Assembly: GCA_001695595.3 (NCBI GenBank)
Contig: MBPM02000038.1
Coordinates: forward strand, 642,522-706,521
Source: Plasmopara viticola
Taxonomy: Eukaryota; Oomycota; Peronosporomycetes; Peronosporales; Peronosporaceae
Length of the DNA: 64,000 nucleotides
Reading direction: 5' to 3'
The notes under the pieces are model-generated. The model saw only the letters and a program-made list of their open reading frames with translations. It was not told the origin of the DNA and made no database searches. Both the position numbers and the translations under genes were made by a program. Positions 48,831-59,733 of this stretch are shown one piece after another; the first letter of the stretch is position 1; each line of letters begins with the position of its first letter.

Positions 48831-50435
48831 TTGAGCTCAATAGCCATCGTCTTGTCTATTCAATCGATGAGACTCTAATTTGTGATAGTGAAACCTGTAA
48901 GAAATCATTGATTACGATGCAAACGCTTTATATCTGTGGTGTCTTGAGAATGAGATGCAATGCGGACGATTGGCTAGTGTTGACGCGCATGATGTTACAT
49001 CGATGACATCAGGCTGACAAAGTCTTTGGGTTCCTTGAATGCGACATTGAAACACCAAAGCACTCGAAAGAGTAATTTAGTGAGATGGCCTCGAATTTCA
49101 AGAACATTGAGATCGATCCAACTGAAGAGATCATTGGTACGCATATGTCAACCAGTCTCGGGGTAGAAATATGGCTAAGAAAAGTCGCAAATTGATTGGA
49201 AGCTACTTTGGAGAGAAGATACTGATCTATATTCCTCTACTCAAATGGTATCTTGATCACGGAATGGTGATCACAAAGACTTACAGCTTTATCAAAGCGA
49301 GCTTTCACAGACCTTTTTAGTCGTTCAAGCACCAAGTGTCCGATGCACGACGCGAGGAAAATGTGAATAAAGCGATGGATTTCTTAAACAATCTCAAGAG
49401 ACCTGCTTCAAAGTGGCGGTTAAAAGATGATGAGGACGATGTCAAAAATTATGTTGAAGAACTCTCATATCATCAGATATCGACTGAGATGGTTATATCT
49501 AGATCTAAAGACTATGGATTTCTGCCTGATGACTTAAAAAGACTAATCAAAGAAGTATCCAATGTTCATGAGTTTGCCAAGAGTAGCAGCATGATAGCTG
49601 AGATGATGACACTGGTTGGCAACAGTGCTTTCGGTTGATCAGGAATGGACATGAGCAAGCATAAGGAAGTACAATTCATGTCAGACGAAAAGACTATCTA
49701 CAAAGCTACAGAGCATTTCACATTCAGCTCAAAGATCGAGCTAAACGATGGGACTGTTGAAATGGTAAAATCGAAGCGACGCATTGAGCTTCGAAATTCA
49801 CTTCATTTATCCATTGCCATCTATCAGCTTGCTAAATTACGCATGCTACAGTTCTATCACGACTGTATCGATTTCTACTTCGATCGATTTAGTTTCCAAC
49901 ACCAAGAGATGGATACAGACTCAGGTTACATTGCTTTAATCTCTGAGAATCCTTTTTCTGACCTAATACAGCCTGAGCTAGTCGACCATTACAATCGCCA
50001 CAAGTACGATTGGTCCCCTCGTGACGACACGAAGGAGAATGCAGCAATCGATCGTCGTACCTCCGGTTTGTTTAAGAAGGAATTTCGTTGCAATGCAATG
50101 GTCAGTCTTAGCTCAAAAAGTTATACTTGCTATCTCGGTGACGAAATCGATAAAAAGACTAAGAAAGCAAAGATCAAAATGTCGGCTAAAGGTGTTCAGA
50201 AATCACGAAAACTCAATGTACTATCGCCTGAGAATTTCGAATCAGTGGTCATACATCGTATCGCATTCAGAGGCACTAACAGAGGTTTAAGACCAACTCT
50301 ATGATAACATATACTCAGATGAAAACAGCTCTCAACTACTTCTATGACAAGCGTCGTGTATTAGAAAATGGTGTCCCTATTACACCTCTAATGATATAGA
50401 AGACTTGGAGATTTTTCTTATAGAGATACATAGGT

Positions 50436-51486
50436 ATGGAGACGCTACTTGAAAAACTGTACTATGATCCTGAAACTGGTTTCCTCTCAGCTACAGCTCT
50501 ACACGAAAAGGCGAAGGCGATCAATTCATCAATCACATTGAAGCAAGTAAAGGACTGGTACAAGACTAAGCTTGACATCCAACAGTATGTTGAGCAAAAA
50601 GCAACCTACGGTGATTTCAGAATAGCCCCAAACAATCCCAATTCGTGGCAAATGGATCTTGCCTTTTGGAAGGAAAAATCGATAATAACAGCTATCGATG
50701 TCAACTCTCGATTAGGTTTCGCAAAACTTTTAAAGAACACGCGGGTTGAAACTGTTTTAGATGGACAAAAGGTAGATACATTGACGACCGATAATGGTAA
50801 AGAATTCACTAATTGAAAGGCTTAATCCTACCAGAAATCTCAAAATATTGCTCTATTCAACAATGATCCTGGTGATCATGCTAAAATGGGTAACATCGAA
50901 CGCTTCAGTCGTACGATAAAAATGAGGCTCATTCGAATGCAAAAATCTATCACTGAGAAGCTAGTTAAACATGTTATCAATAACTACAACAACACCTACC
51001 ACTCGACTATCAAGAAAACGCCTGTACAAGCGAAAGGAGAAGTCATAATAGATGATCTCGAACATAATCACGGAATAATGGGAGGTTGGAAAATGATACC
51101 CCGGGCGGTGCTACAGTCCTGTATCGACTCGATAAAGGGGTCTTTGACAAGAAAAAAGCCCGCTGGAGCAAAACCGTAAACGAATTTGTGGGTGTCAATC
51201 GGTATAGAGTTCAGATTCGATCAAAGAATGGACATACTCTGTACAAAACTCTAAAGACATCAAACTATTCAAATCTTAAGCGACCAATGCACCACTAGGC
51301 AAGAATCAAATCTATGAAGCTGAGAAAATTATCGATCATAAGAAAACAAAATCGGGTCATAAATACCTAGTCAAGTGTATTGGGTATGAGGATCCTACGA
51401 GGAAAGGACAAGGCAATCTTCGATTGTTCGACAAAAACCGTCAATCAACCCTCGAGAAGGACAACTGGGCAACAACGAAAAAATGA
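50436..51486 (+). pseudogene. int: Maverick integrase with chromodomain, broken
   Basis: ATG at 50436, about 36 bp after polB. The catalytic triad is visible as Asp in WQMDLAFW (50655-50657), Asp in LTTDNGKEF (50790-50792) and Glu in NIERFSRTIK (50898-50900). The last two are 35 residues apart, the DD35E arrangement of retroviral-type integrases. Two in-frame stops, TGA at 50814 and TAA at 50823, interrupt the core. A frameshift near 51100 leads into an SH3-like segment (VLYRLDKGVFDKKKARWSK). Another change leads to a chromodomain at about 51297-51486 (YEAEKIIDHKKTKSGHKYLV), which in this family targets integration to chromatin. Confidence 0.88.
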
Positions 51487-51611
51487 ATGACTATGTCGGC
51501 TTTGGTAAAGCATAAACTACTATAAGAGAAATCCTCTTTGCCACAAACCGATAAAATTGATACATATATCATAGGATTTTTATTCGAAAGTAGAATATAT
51601 AGATAGAAGTC

Positions 51612-51866
51612 ATGCCATGTTCCAAATGCTTAAGCAACCAACGCGAGCTCACAAAGTTGCGACGTAAAATATGGATCATCCAGGAGGTAAGTCGAATCAA
51701 AAATGAACTAATCTTACTGGATCCAGTAACAAGTTCTCACAGAACGGTTACGAAAAAAAAATATCGCCATGAGCTTGAGCAAATATTCGGGATTCCATCT
51801 CATCGTATGAAAAGCCGCTATCTGATACTTTTGAATGAAAGTAATGATATTTGTCATACAAATTAA
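51612..51866 (+). CDS. Small unknown Maverick protein, 84 residues
   Basis: An intact frame starting MPCSKCLSNQRELTKLRRK. It is basic, with a C-x2-C pair at the start and a helix-rich body, and no recognised domain. It follows the integrase by about 125 bp in the same orientation. The remaining 190 bp before the next gene hold nothing recognisable. Confidence 0.5.
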   Translation: MPCSKCLSNQRELTKLRRKIWIIQEVSRIKNELILLDPVTSSHRTVTKKKYRHELEQIFGIPSHRMKSRYLILLNESNDICHTN

Positions 51867-52055
51867 CCCATATGTCATTACACGCTGATGCCAAGTTTGT
51901 ATTGGATATCGAGCGATCGTTATTTTTTTATATCGGATTATATACGACTCAAGATGTTTCCTAATTTCAAATTCCTCGCAAAGCGAGAGCAAAAGCGGCA
52001 ATAACTTCTTTTACGAGCACAGCGACGTGTTTAAAAAACCAAAATCGAGCGCAGT

Positions 52056-54553
52056 ATGAATGAAAGTACACCGTGGGCGAGCGATGTCGAAAAAACAGTA
52101 TCTTCATCGGACGCAAACATTTCAACATCAACTCAGACAGATTTGACTGAGCCCTTTAAAAAAACACTGATTAATGAATTATTTCAGACAAATCCTGAGG
52201 TCTCAACACTCTCAGTGGATTCGCTGTCGCAGACTGACGGCTTCGCCTCAACATCGTTTCCTCAAGTGAATGCAATTGATAGTGGGATGCAAGCAACTCC
52301 CGACACAACTGACAGAAATTTACAGGCTCGCCCTAATACAATTGACAGAAACTTACAGGCTCGCCCCAATACAACTGATAAAGAATTACAGGCTCGCCCC
52401 GATACATTAGATCAAAATTTTTAGATTCGTCCAAATACTAAGGATGTCGGCTCTATTACCGATCAAACAATACCGATTGAGAAAAAAACAATGGATACTG
52501 AAGAGATCAAGTTGATTCAAGAGCTTAGAATAAAGGATTATTTATTGATAATCCAAATTGGGTTGCTCTTCGAATTCAGCCCATCCGAAGGAAGAGTGGT
52601 AAAGATGATCCGAGATACCGTCTTGGAGCTAAGGGGTCTCTTATTTCCATCATAGGAGATAAGAAGCGATACAATCATGAAACAATTGATTGGGTTGCTA
52701 CAGATTAAGAAATTAGAGATATCCACTACGACAGCAAGAACAATTCAATAGACGAAGTTGGATCAATGCGTGGCGAAGAAAATCGGATGAGAACACTCAT
52801 GCGGTTAGAGAAGAAGAAGCGATCAGCAGGTGATGATTTAGAGTATCTGGACGTCAAGCTTTAGGATATGAGACTGAGTGACATTCGTTTAGCCAGTAAA
52901 TCGACATCGACAATTTCTGACAATGATCAAAGTCCGATAAAGCTGCTCTGGGTGATACTAAACAACATGGAGTTGCTGGTATCAAATGGGATTACTAAGA
53001 GTATCGTTCCAGTCTTCAAAGAAAAGTTCAAATCTGACAAATCGCACCCACGTCAGTACATTTGGATTAACAGGTAATCTATCGATGTTTATGGCAAAAA
53101 ATCCAATCTGAAGCATAACTCGGCAATCGTTAAAGTTTATTGGCAATCGACGCTTAGTACATTTTTAAGCATGATTATAAGCAGAGGATTAGAACTTTCT
53201 ATAGTCGGAACACCTGACGTCAAAAGTTTAGTAAAAGCTTTCAAACAACCGACGATGATTATCGAGAGACGCGACATGGTATCGAAAGCGGACTGAATGA
53301 AGGCAAAAATGAAATTTTATCAATCCCTGACAGTGAAGCTAAACAAATACTATTAGATTATTAGACTCAGCTGGTGATCGAGGACATTGCTGTTCCATTC
53401 CGGATGCCTCTGATTGTTTCAAAAACGGTATCAGGCCTCACGCAGATTACTATTTCGGTCAGCCAACAGCCTCCCGGCCTTAATAGCCTCACGATCGATG
53501 ACTACAGCAAGAAACATAAGCCAGTGTCTAGTGTCGCCTTGAAGGGATTAATGAAGAATATTCAGTGGATGACTACGTTCATAACGCTGCTGGATCACTT
53601 TGACAAATTAGATGCATAGCTCTCAACTATTGATTATGAATTTATTTCGAACGATAAAGAACGGCGAGGGTAACTGCGGAAAAAGAAGTTGAATAGAGAT
53701 CGTCGAACAAATCTTAATCAGAATTTGATGTTTCTAAACAAGGCCATCGTAGGGACTGCACAAGATATCACGAGACAAAGTATAGGGAAAGACCATGATG
53801 AAGATCTTTAGAACTCCATGATGACGCTAAAGCTTCTTTTCAGACGTATGGCGACGCTCAGAAACGATATGAAGCAGCTAAGCTGGCAGTCAAAGGATCT
53901 AACTCAAAAGCAGCGAGATCCGCTCTGAAGGCAACCCATTTAGCTCTTATTGCTACTAAGTCCGTTAATCAGTCTAAAGCAAAACGATATTCGGATACTC
54001 AACCAAAATTACAGGGTCGTGGTCTGAGAGGGGATGGAGTAGCTCCACTAGAAGGAGTAGCCAGACGCGGTAGAGCTTATAGCCTGAATGAAGTACAGGT
54101 CTTAGCTACTCCATCTGCATACATATATCGCCAACTTGGTAGTAAGTATATTCCTTTGCTTGATCTTGATGCTATAACGTTGGCCCTGGTACAGCCAAAT
54201 CGACGTAAATGCGGTCCTAAATGTCAAATCAGCGATAGTCTTCAAGCTATGATCAAGACACTTGTCTATAAGAAGAACTTCGATCAAGCTGGTTATGATA
54301 AGCTCAGCATCGACGATAAAAATTTCTTCAAAGAGATACTTGCCATCACACATCTCCAGTACAACTTTTATGATAAAGTAAAGGATCCGCTACAAACGCT
54401 TATAGCTGAGTATGATAAACTGAAAGATAGATTGAATTAGGCAATGACACCCCAAGCATCATGAAGCAATTAAAGTCGATTACAATTGATATGTATAGGA
54501 ACCACCTCATCTCGGATAATACATGTCGCGATATTATAACTCGAATATTATAA
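52056..54553 (+). pseudogene. Large Maverick protein of unknown function, broken (one or two genes)
   Basis: Begins with ATG at 52056 and a Ser/Thr-rich acidic N-terminus (NESTPWASDVEKTV), followed by five 11-residue repeats and a long hydrophilic body. Continuous protein-like sequence runs to the TAA at 54551 through stops at 52422 (TAG), about 52707, 52862, 53077, 53360, 53617 and 54438 (TAG), plus frameshifts near 52535, 53290 and 53825. The last third (YIYRQLGSKYIPLLDLDAIT; RRKCGPKCQISDSLQAMIK; YDKLSIDDKNFFKEIL) is typical of a protein I know from other oomycete elements of this kind, without assigned function. It could be two adjacent genes joined by decay. Confidence 0.6.
52272..52436 (+). 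repeat. Five 33-bp coding repeats
   Basis: Five consecutive 33-bp units encode 11-residue repeats of the form T-x-D-x-x-L-Q-A-R-P-N/D (for example TIDRNLQARPN). The first unit (AIDSGMQATPD) and the fourth, which contains a TAG at 52422, are degenerate. Such repeats expand by slippage and often form linkers. Confidence 0.88.
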
Positions 54554-54558
54554 TCACA

Positions 54559-54819
54559 ATGTTCTTCTATAATACGCACATCATAGCCAAATCAGGTGGT
54601 AGCTACGGGGACAACGCTGATCTCAATATCGCTGAGCTCAAAGCCATTATAAAGAATCTCATTATCAGCGAGCGATCTCAGAAGACCCAGCCAACAGTTT
54701 GGGCATCTGACCTTGATAAAACTGTTCAGAAAGTGAATGCAACGTCTCAAACAGGTGGTAGTCGAATGTGGGCTTACCAGCCCAAGAAAAAAGACACAGT
54801 AAAGACATTTGCTATTTGA
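54559..54819 (+). CDS. Small unknown Maverick protein, 86 residues
   Basis: ATG at 54559, 5 nt after the stop of the preceding gene, so probably co-transcribed with it. The frame is intact. The middle contains TQPTVWASDLDKTV, closely resembling the N-terminal TPWASDVEKTV of the protein beginning at 52056, and the C-terminus is basic (YQPKKKDTVKTF). No known domain. Confidence 0.55.
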   Translation: MFFYNTHIIAKSGGSYGDNADLNIAELKAIIKNLIISERSQKTQPTVWASDLDKTVQKVNATSQTGGSRMWAYQPKKKDTVKTFAI

Positions 54820-54908
54820 ACGAAGTTCAGTGGCGCAAGGCGCGCAAACGAATCGATATTTAGAGATTGCACGAAAACTTTGGGTTTTTGTCGCTTAGGA
54901 CTGCTAAT

Positions 54909-56881
54909 TTAAGATATACCATTTCTTATAGCTTTGTTAGCTACTCCTCGGTATACACTTATTTTTTGATCGTTGATACTGATCTCAAATATTGCAGACT
55001 CTCCGTCAGGGGTTTCGGTAGGTAGGAAAATACTATCATTTAATCCTACAATTTGATCAGCTTTCAATCTCGTCAATCCGACGGTTTGATTTGGTTCATC
55101 TGGTATCAGATTCGACTCAATTTCTTTACTTGGTATACATCCCATGCTTAAATATACTTTATTAAAGTTAGTCATCGCTCGATACAAATATCGTTGATGT
55201 ATATCACTAACTACTACTTTAATAGATTCAATCTCGTCCATTAGGTGTCGGATCGTTCTCATATTGTAAGCTGCTATCCTTGAATTATTAACAATCCGTT
55301 GTCGCTTTGCTTATTCAAGATCGGAATCATCTCCTTCCTCACTATCATCTCTATAGAAGACAGATATCAAATCAGTCAGATGAGCGGGTACTAAGTCTTG
55401 AGCGATGAGTCCTACTTCCTGACCTTGTCGATTCTCTGACTCAATCCATTCGTGAAGCTTGACATCTCCACTACCATAGAGTCGTTTAGTACGTTTGAGA
55501 GGCGCAGGGATAATATTCTTTTTGAACCTCCGGTCAGAAGTCATTGCCATGGCGGTACAGGCAATGTAGCCCCAAAATTGGCAGCAACTGAATAAACGAT
55601 CGGACCAAGTGCTGATTCGTTCACCCCAGAATCTGTTCGTAGTCTATAGACCGTACTTGATCCAGCCCCGAATGTGAAGTTGACAGCATTGACGGCTCTT
55701 AACCGTGCGCTTGGAGTAGTATTACCGAGTTCAAGGCGTCCTCCTACGTTTAAAATCATTGTAGTTGAACTCTGTATTTGATATGTTCCCAATCCAGCTC
55801 GCATTGGTTGTCGTGCCGTTAGAACCGTTGTGGACCTCGATTTTGAGCTCACAGGGAGTGATATAGCTACTAGCAAATCGACACATCCGGGTATACGACG
55901 AGCCGAGATATGCGCTACCTGATATTTTTTTCTTGATATATCCAGTTGAATTATAGACATTGATTCCGAGCTCTGTCGGATGTCCTAAAGTCGTTATCAC
56001 ACTCTGGTTACCATAGGATAGAAATCCGGCAAGGGTTCCAGTTGTAATCCTACCAGAAGTGGCGAGGTCGCCCGTGCATGTAATGTTTCCAGTTGGTGAA
56101 ATGCGCATTCGTTCGAAATTACCGCTTTGGAGAACGAAATCATGGCTACTGGTAATCCCGAGAAATTGAGCCCCATTTAGAAACATGTACAATGCAATAC
56201 ACTAGCTCCGCAATTGCTGGAAAAACTCTGGCTGCTGGTAGTACGAGACGATTTGATAAGATCGGTTGCTGATATCGAGCCGACATTCAAAATATTGCGA
56301 GCCGAGGATACCACTTGACTCCCCCCAATCGACAGAGCTCCAAAATCCCCAGCACTTTCACTAACTAACGTAGTTCCGTTAATGGTATCTCCAGATAGAT
56401 AATTGATGCCTATTAGTCAGTTGCTGAACCTTGTGTTATTGAGATATAGAGACTTTGATCGAATGTCGTTCTACCGAATCTCAAAGTAGGCACATCCAGC
56501 CCCGTACCTCCAGAATCAAAGGTCGTGCCGTATACTTTCGTACAAGGTCGTGTAGAGTCGAATACAAGAGCTTTACTTGCGGTAGCTATTCCAGGGGTAA
56601 GACCAATTACGTAAGCCGGAGCACTCACTAAAGCGGATCCATTCATTATCAGATTAGCACAAGATAGCGTCCCAATACCGCTGATATCCTGGCACGATGG
56701 AAACACCTTGTGTAGCTACTCCGGAAATGATTTCCGTGATGTATGTCAGACGATAGTCGTTCTCGCTAACATATAGTGTCTGCGCATAGTGACATGTGAG
56801 ATAGCTATTAGCGTCTAGCGTTAGATAGAAGGCTGGATTGTAGCTAAACATTGGTTGAGGATACGCGAAACCAGTACTCAT
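54909..56881 (-). pseudogene. Spike or fibre protein with S74-type chaperone domain, broken
   Basis: Minus strand from ATG at 56881. Several open segments carry beta-rich, Gly/Ser/Thr-rich repeats typical of viral fibres (GIGTLSCANLIMNGSALVSA; FERMRISPTGNITCTGDLA; ILNVGGRLELGNTTPSARL). The C-terminal part begins SDRRFKKNIIPAPLKRTKRL and continues GQEVGLIAQDLVPAHL, matching the intramolecular chaperone (peptidase S74) domain that trims itself off phage tail spikes; the conserved Ser-Asp start is present. An in-frame TAA at 55311 splits that domain, and the downstream frame continues (RIAAYNMRTIRHLMDEIES) to 54909. Frameshifts occur near 55550-55730, 56180-56410 and 56700. Confidence 0.75.
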
Positions 56882-56929
56882 GTTTTATTGCCTCAATCTA
56901 TATAGGTCAAGTGATTAAACACACGACGA
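56882..56929. promoter_or_regulatory. 48-bp divergent intergenic region (spike / ATPase)
   Basis: The two start codons face away from each other and are separated by only 48 bp, containing CTATATAGG near the middle. It must hold, or have held, promoter signals for both the spike gene and the packaging ATPase gene. Confidence 0.45.
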
Positions 56930-57578
56930 TGAGTACTATTCCAAACTACGGAGCTTCGCTTCCGACGAAGTTCAAATCTGCTGATATGGGTGATATCCCA
57001 GCACTCAAAATAAAGAAGCTTTTTCGGGACGAACAATCTCTGCATGTTCATTCTCAAGCATTCTCCTCATGTGTTTGCTTATCTCACGATTATTGCGCGT
57101 AATCCACACCAAGGGCTCTATTAGTATCTCCGAGATAAGCTCGAAGATTTCATCACATTTGCAGACCCCGATTCACCTCCTAAAGTTGACCAGGTGCGAC
57201 ATACACTAATGAGCTCCAACAAACTGAGCTCGTTTAAATAGATGATTTCAGTAATGATAAACTACTTCAGAAGAACATCTTTTCACACTGGGCCGGCATT
57301 CCAAGCTACCGACAATATTACTTAGTCATAGCTACTTTGCAACGGATACGATGATCAGATTGAACTGTGAGTAAAAAGCGATTCTAAAGGCTAATCCAAA
57401 ACGAGATTTACAGATGGTCGTCAGAGACTTTAATACTAAAGCATTGGACGCACGATCGATTGTCTATTACTACAATAAAGCCACAATAAGGAAAGGGCAA
57501 ATGTTGCTCATCGACTCTGTCAAAGGGGAAATCAGATGCAACTTTGATAAGCCAACTTCAACAGAAAATTATGAATAA
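56930..57578 (+). pseudogene. A32/FtsK-type DNA packaging ATPase, broken
   Basis: ATG at 56930 (MSTIPNYGASLPTKFKSADM). Recognisable later segments lie in shifting frames: a probable Walker B region IDDFSND (from 57238), then LLSHSYFATDTMIRLN and AILKANPKRDLQMVVRDFN near 57316-57440, and the C-terminal IDSVKGEIRCNFDKP to TAA at 57576. The order and wording are those of the packaging ATPase of Mavericks and related double-jelly-roll viruses. I cannot find a Walker A P-loop; that part appears lost. It is shorter than the usual roughly 230-260 residues. Confidence 0.72.
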
Positions 57579-57604
57579 ATTTTATTGATGATCATATAGC
57601 TATC

Positions 57605-58511
57605 ATGGCAAGCTTCTTAAAGATCGATAGCACGAACCTAGTTGCAGATGGGTACAATTCCTCGTGAAAATATTAATTCCCTGGTTCGGCAGCCGTTTTT
57701 CGCGATGTCGTCTGTGCGATTCAGTCAATTGCGCTATTCAGCTCTGAATATAACATCGATGCTATCCAACTCTAGAATATATCTTTTCAGGTTGAGGTTT
57801 CGACGGCTGCAATCGCATCTACTCTCAGCATAAACCTTCAACATGGATACTACAGCTATGATGATATCAACAGAAGCATTCAAACATCTCTAGTCAATGC
57901 AGGAGCGTATCTTATCGATGCATCTAAAAACAATGTTTTCTATATTAAATTGACAGATAACAGTGTTTATTATGCAGCACATGTTCATTTCTCTCCGACA
58001 CCTTCGAGTCTTCCAGTTGGATACACAAGACCAACTACTGATCTATACTCATCTGGGGGTACTGGATTATCTACAACGACTCGCGTTCTTCGCCTGATAT
58101 TCAATAATGCTGCATTTGGGTCAGTACTTGGTCTGAATGTAGCTACCTACCCTGCTGCATCAGCAATAGTTGCGAGTGCTAAACTTTAAAATATTATCCC
58201 TCAGATTCGCCCCACCAATTAATGCATTGTTTGTTGTGATTTAATTAAAAATGAGTACGTCGCATCTGCTGATATTCTGAGTGCCTTTGACAGAGGTGGT
58301 GCTGGCATTGGACAGCTCATCAGTTATAAACATCTCAATATGCTTGGATGAACTGCCATTTAGGATCGCGCTTTACAATAACAATAGTATCTATAACCAG
58401 AACGACCAGAAAGTAAAGTTCCGTGATACATCCGCTTCGATCATACTCTTGCTTCGACCAAAAAAAATGACAAAATATAGCCTTTTTTTCTTTACTAAAA
58501 TCACATTATAA
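57605..58511 (+). pseudogene. Minor capsid (penton-like) protein, broken
   Basis: ATG at 57605 (MASFLKIDSTNLVADGYN), 26 bp after the ATPase. Beta-strand-rich segments follow: STAAIASTLSINLQHGYYSY, DNSVYYAAHVHFSP, GTGLSTTTRVLRLIFNNAAF, then VASADILSAFDRGGAGIGQL and a C-terminal KVKFRDTSASIILLLRPKKM. Stops and frameshifts occur near 57665, 57775, 58187 and 58350. The position between ATPase and major capsid genes and the content fit the single-jelly-roll minor capsid protein that occupies capsid vertices in this group. Confidence 0.65.
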
Positions 58512-59270
58512 AGCTTCCCCCAGTCTTCTTCATGGCTCGTAGCTTAGACATGTGGTCCTTCGCCTCTTTTGAAACCTCCGCAAATTTCTTAAGCTTTTAT
58601 TTTGCCGCTTGATTGGAAACTCCTACTCTGTATCGACGTCGAACCTCATCACGAATCGTCTTGATCCAACCATTGTTCTCTACTTTGAGAGTCTTACTCA
58701 TGAGAATTCTTTCGCCAGCATCTACTGCATCTGTGAGGATACCCTTACGCTTTGTGTAAGTGAGGGCACGTTTCGCTCAATGTTTTACATCAGTCATAGT
58801 TAAACGACCGCCATCCTTAGGATCACTATCACTGTCGCTGTCATAAACACCGATACCAGTCATGGAACGGAAAGCAGTTTTCGCTGGGATAGTTCCCTAT
58901 GGTGCTCTTAGAGCGGTTGCAAGAACAGAAACGGCGGCGTCGGCAACGCGGGACAAGATACCCGAGCCTTTCGCAAATTTGAAAGCGGATTTGATCCCTC
59001 CCCAATTTTTACTGAAAATTGGAGCCCCATACATGCCTCCACCTCGCATATGCTTGAGCGGATATGCTATCCTCTTATGAGTGATAGCTAATCGCGTTCC
59101 TTATCCAGATTTTTTAGCTCGAAGAGCTTTTGCATAAGACTTGGGGTGAAGATGGAGCATTGCATCGCTTCCAGCTACTTTAGCTGCACTAAGTGATAAA
59201 GCACCTGTTTGAATGCTCTCTTGAGCTTTGTTTCTAGAACAAATGCTGGAGTTGCTAATTCTTTGTACAT
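58501..59270 (-). pseudogene. Putative Maverick virion protein of unknown fold, broken
   Basis: Minus strand from ATG at 59270 (MYKELATPAFVL) to TGA at 58501. It overlaps the end of the minor capsid gene tail-to-tail by 11 bp. After an early frame change, a single frame carries AKVAGSDAMLHLHPKSYAKA, the glycine-rich GGGMYGAPIFSKNWGGIKSA, VYDSDSDSDPKDGGRL and a basic C-terminal helical region (ERILMSKTLKVENNGWIK). In-frame stops lie near 59125, 58890 and 58790. The basic, Gly-rich nature and its neighbours suggest a minor core or membrane-interacting virion protein. Confidence 0.5.
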
Positions 59271-59733
59271 CTTTGTTAATAATTGATTAGAGAAACATTG
59301 ATTTTTACGAAGAAATTGTTAAATTCAGGTCATTAAATTTTTCTCACTCATTCTTTTTTGTTGTTGTTTGTAATGTAATCATAGCATGCACCATACGCTA
59401 CAAAAGTCTCCATAAGTACCTCGATACTGCTTGAAATTAGATTTTCCGATTCCGTACTTGGTCGGAGCGGCCTCACCCATAGAATCGAAGTACTCACAGC
59501 TATCGACACATGTCCAATGTCCAATGTCTCGGTTAGGACTTCTCAACAATATCAGATAGGTTCCTTTCGTTGAAATCGGTTATACAATTTTACTCGATTC
59601 AAATATACCGTCCAGATGTACTCCAATTCGATCAGCAAGATCGATAAGATCATGGTCGCTGGTGATTGGTTTAACGAGATCGACCATAATTTAAATTTCA
59701 CGAAAGTATACAAGAATCCATTTGAATTCAACC
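59271..59733. other. Intergenic region before the major capsid gene
   Basis: About 460 bp between two divergent genes. Opposing short frames here (minus 59552-59824, plus 59616-59939) overlap the capsid start and look like shadows or debris. It probably held the capsid promoter. Confidence 0.35.

Larger units (their letters stand above)
46745..50399 (+). pseudogene. polB: Family B DNA polymerase (Maverick pPolB), broken
   Basis: Polymerase segments follow in order on the plus strand: an N-terminal part (46745-47493, in two frames), the exonuclease II motif GFNSGSYDINLIK (47915-47953), LDIINYVPAGTSYAKYLETY, the LDMFCDGVSLPGL segment, an HNH-like zinc insertion (about 48660-48830), the palm segment with GNSAFG (ends 49635) and the catalytic DTDS of motif C (49912-49923), and a C-terminal tail to the TAG at 50399. 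Breaks include frameshifts near 47150, 47880, 48410, 48735 and 50290, stops at 49072 (TAA), 49318 (TAG) and 49636 (TGA), a 45-bp duplication and a SINE-like insertion. It would have replicated the element by protein priming. Confidence 0.85.

Noticed and set aside
52297..52436. CRISPR-like array
   Set aside because: The 33-bp units are contiguous coding repeats with no spacers, within a viral protein gene.
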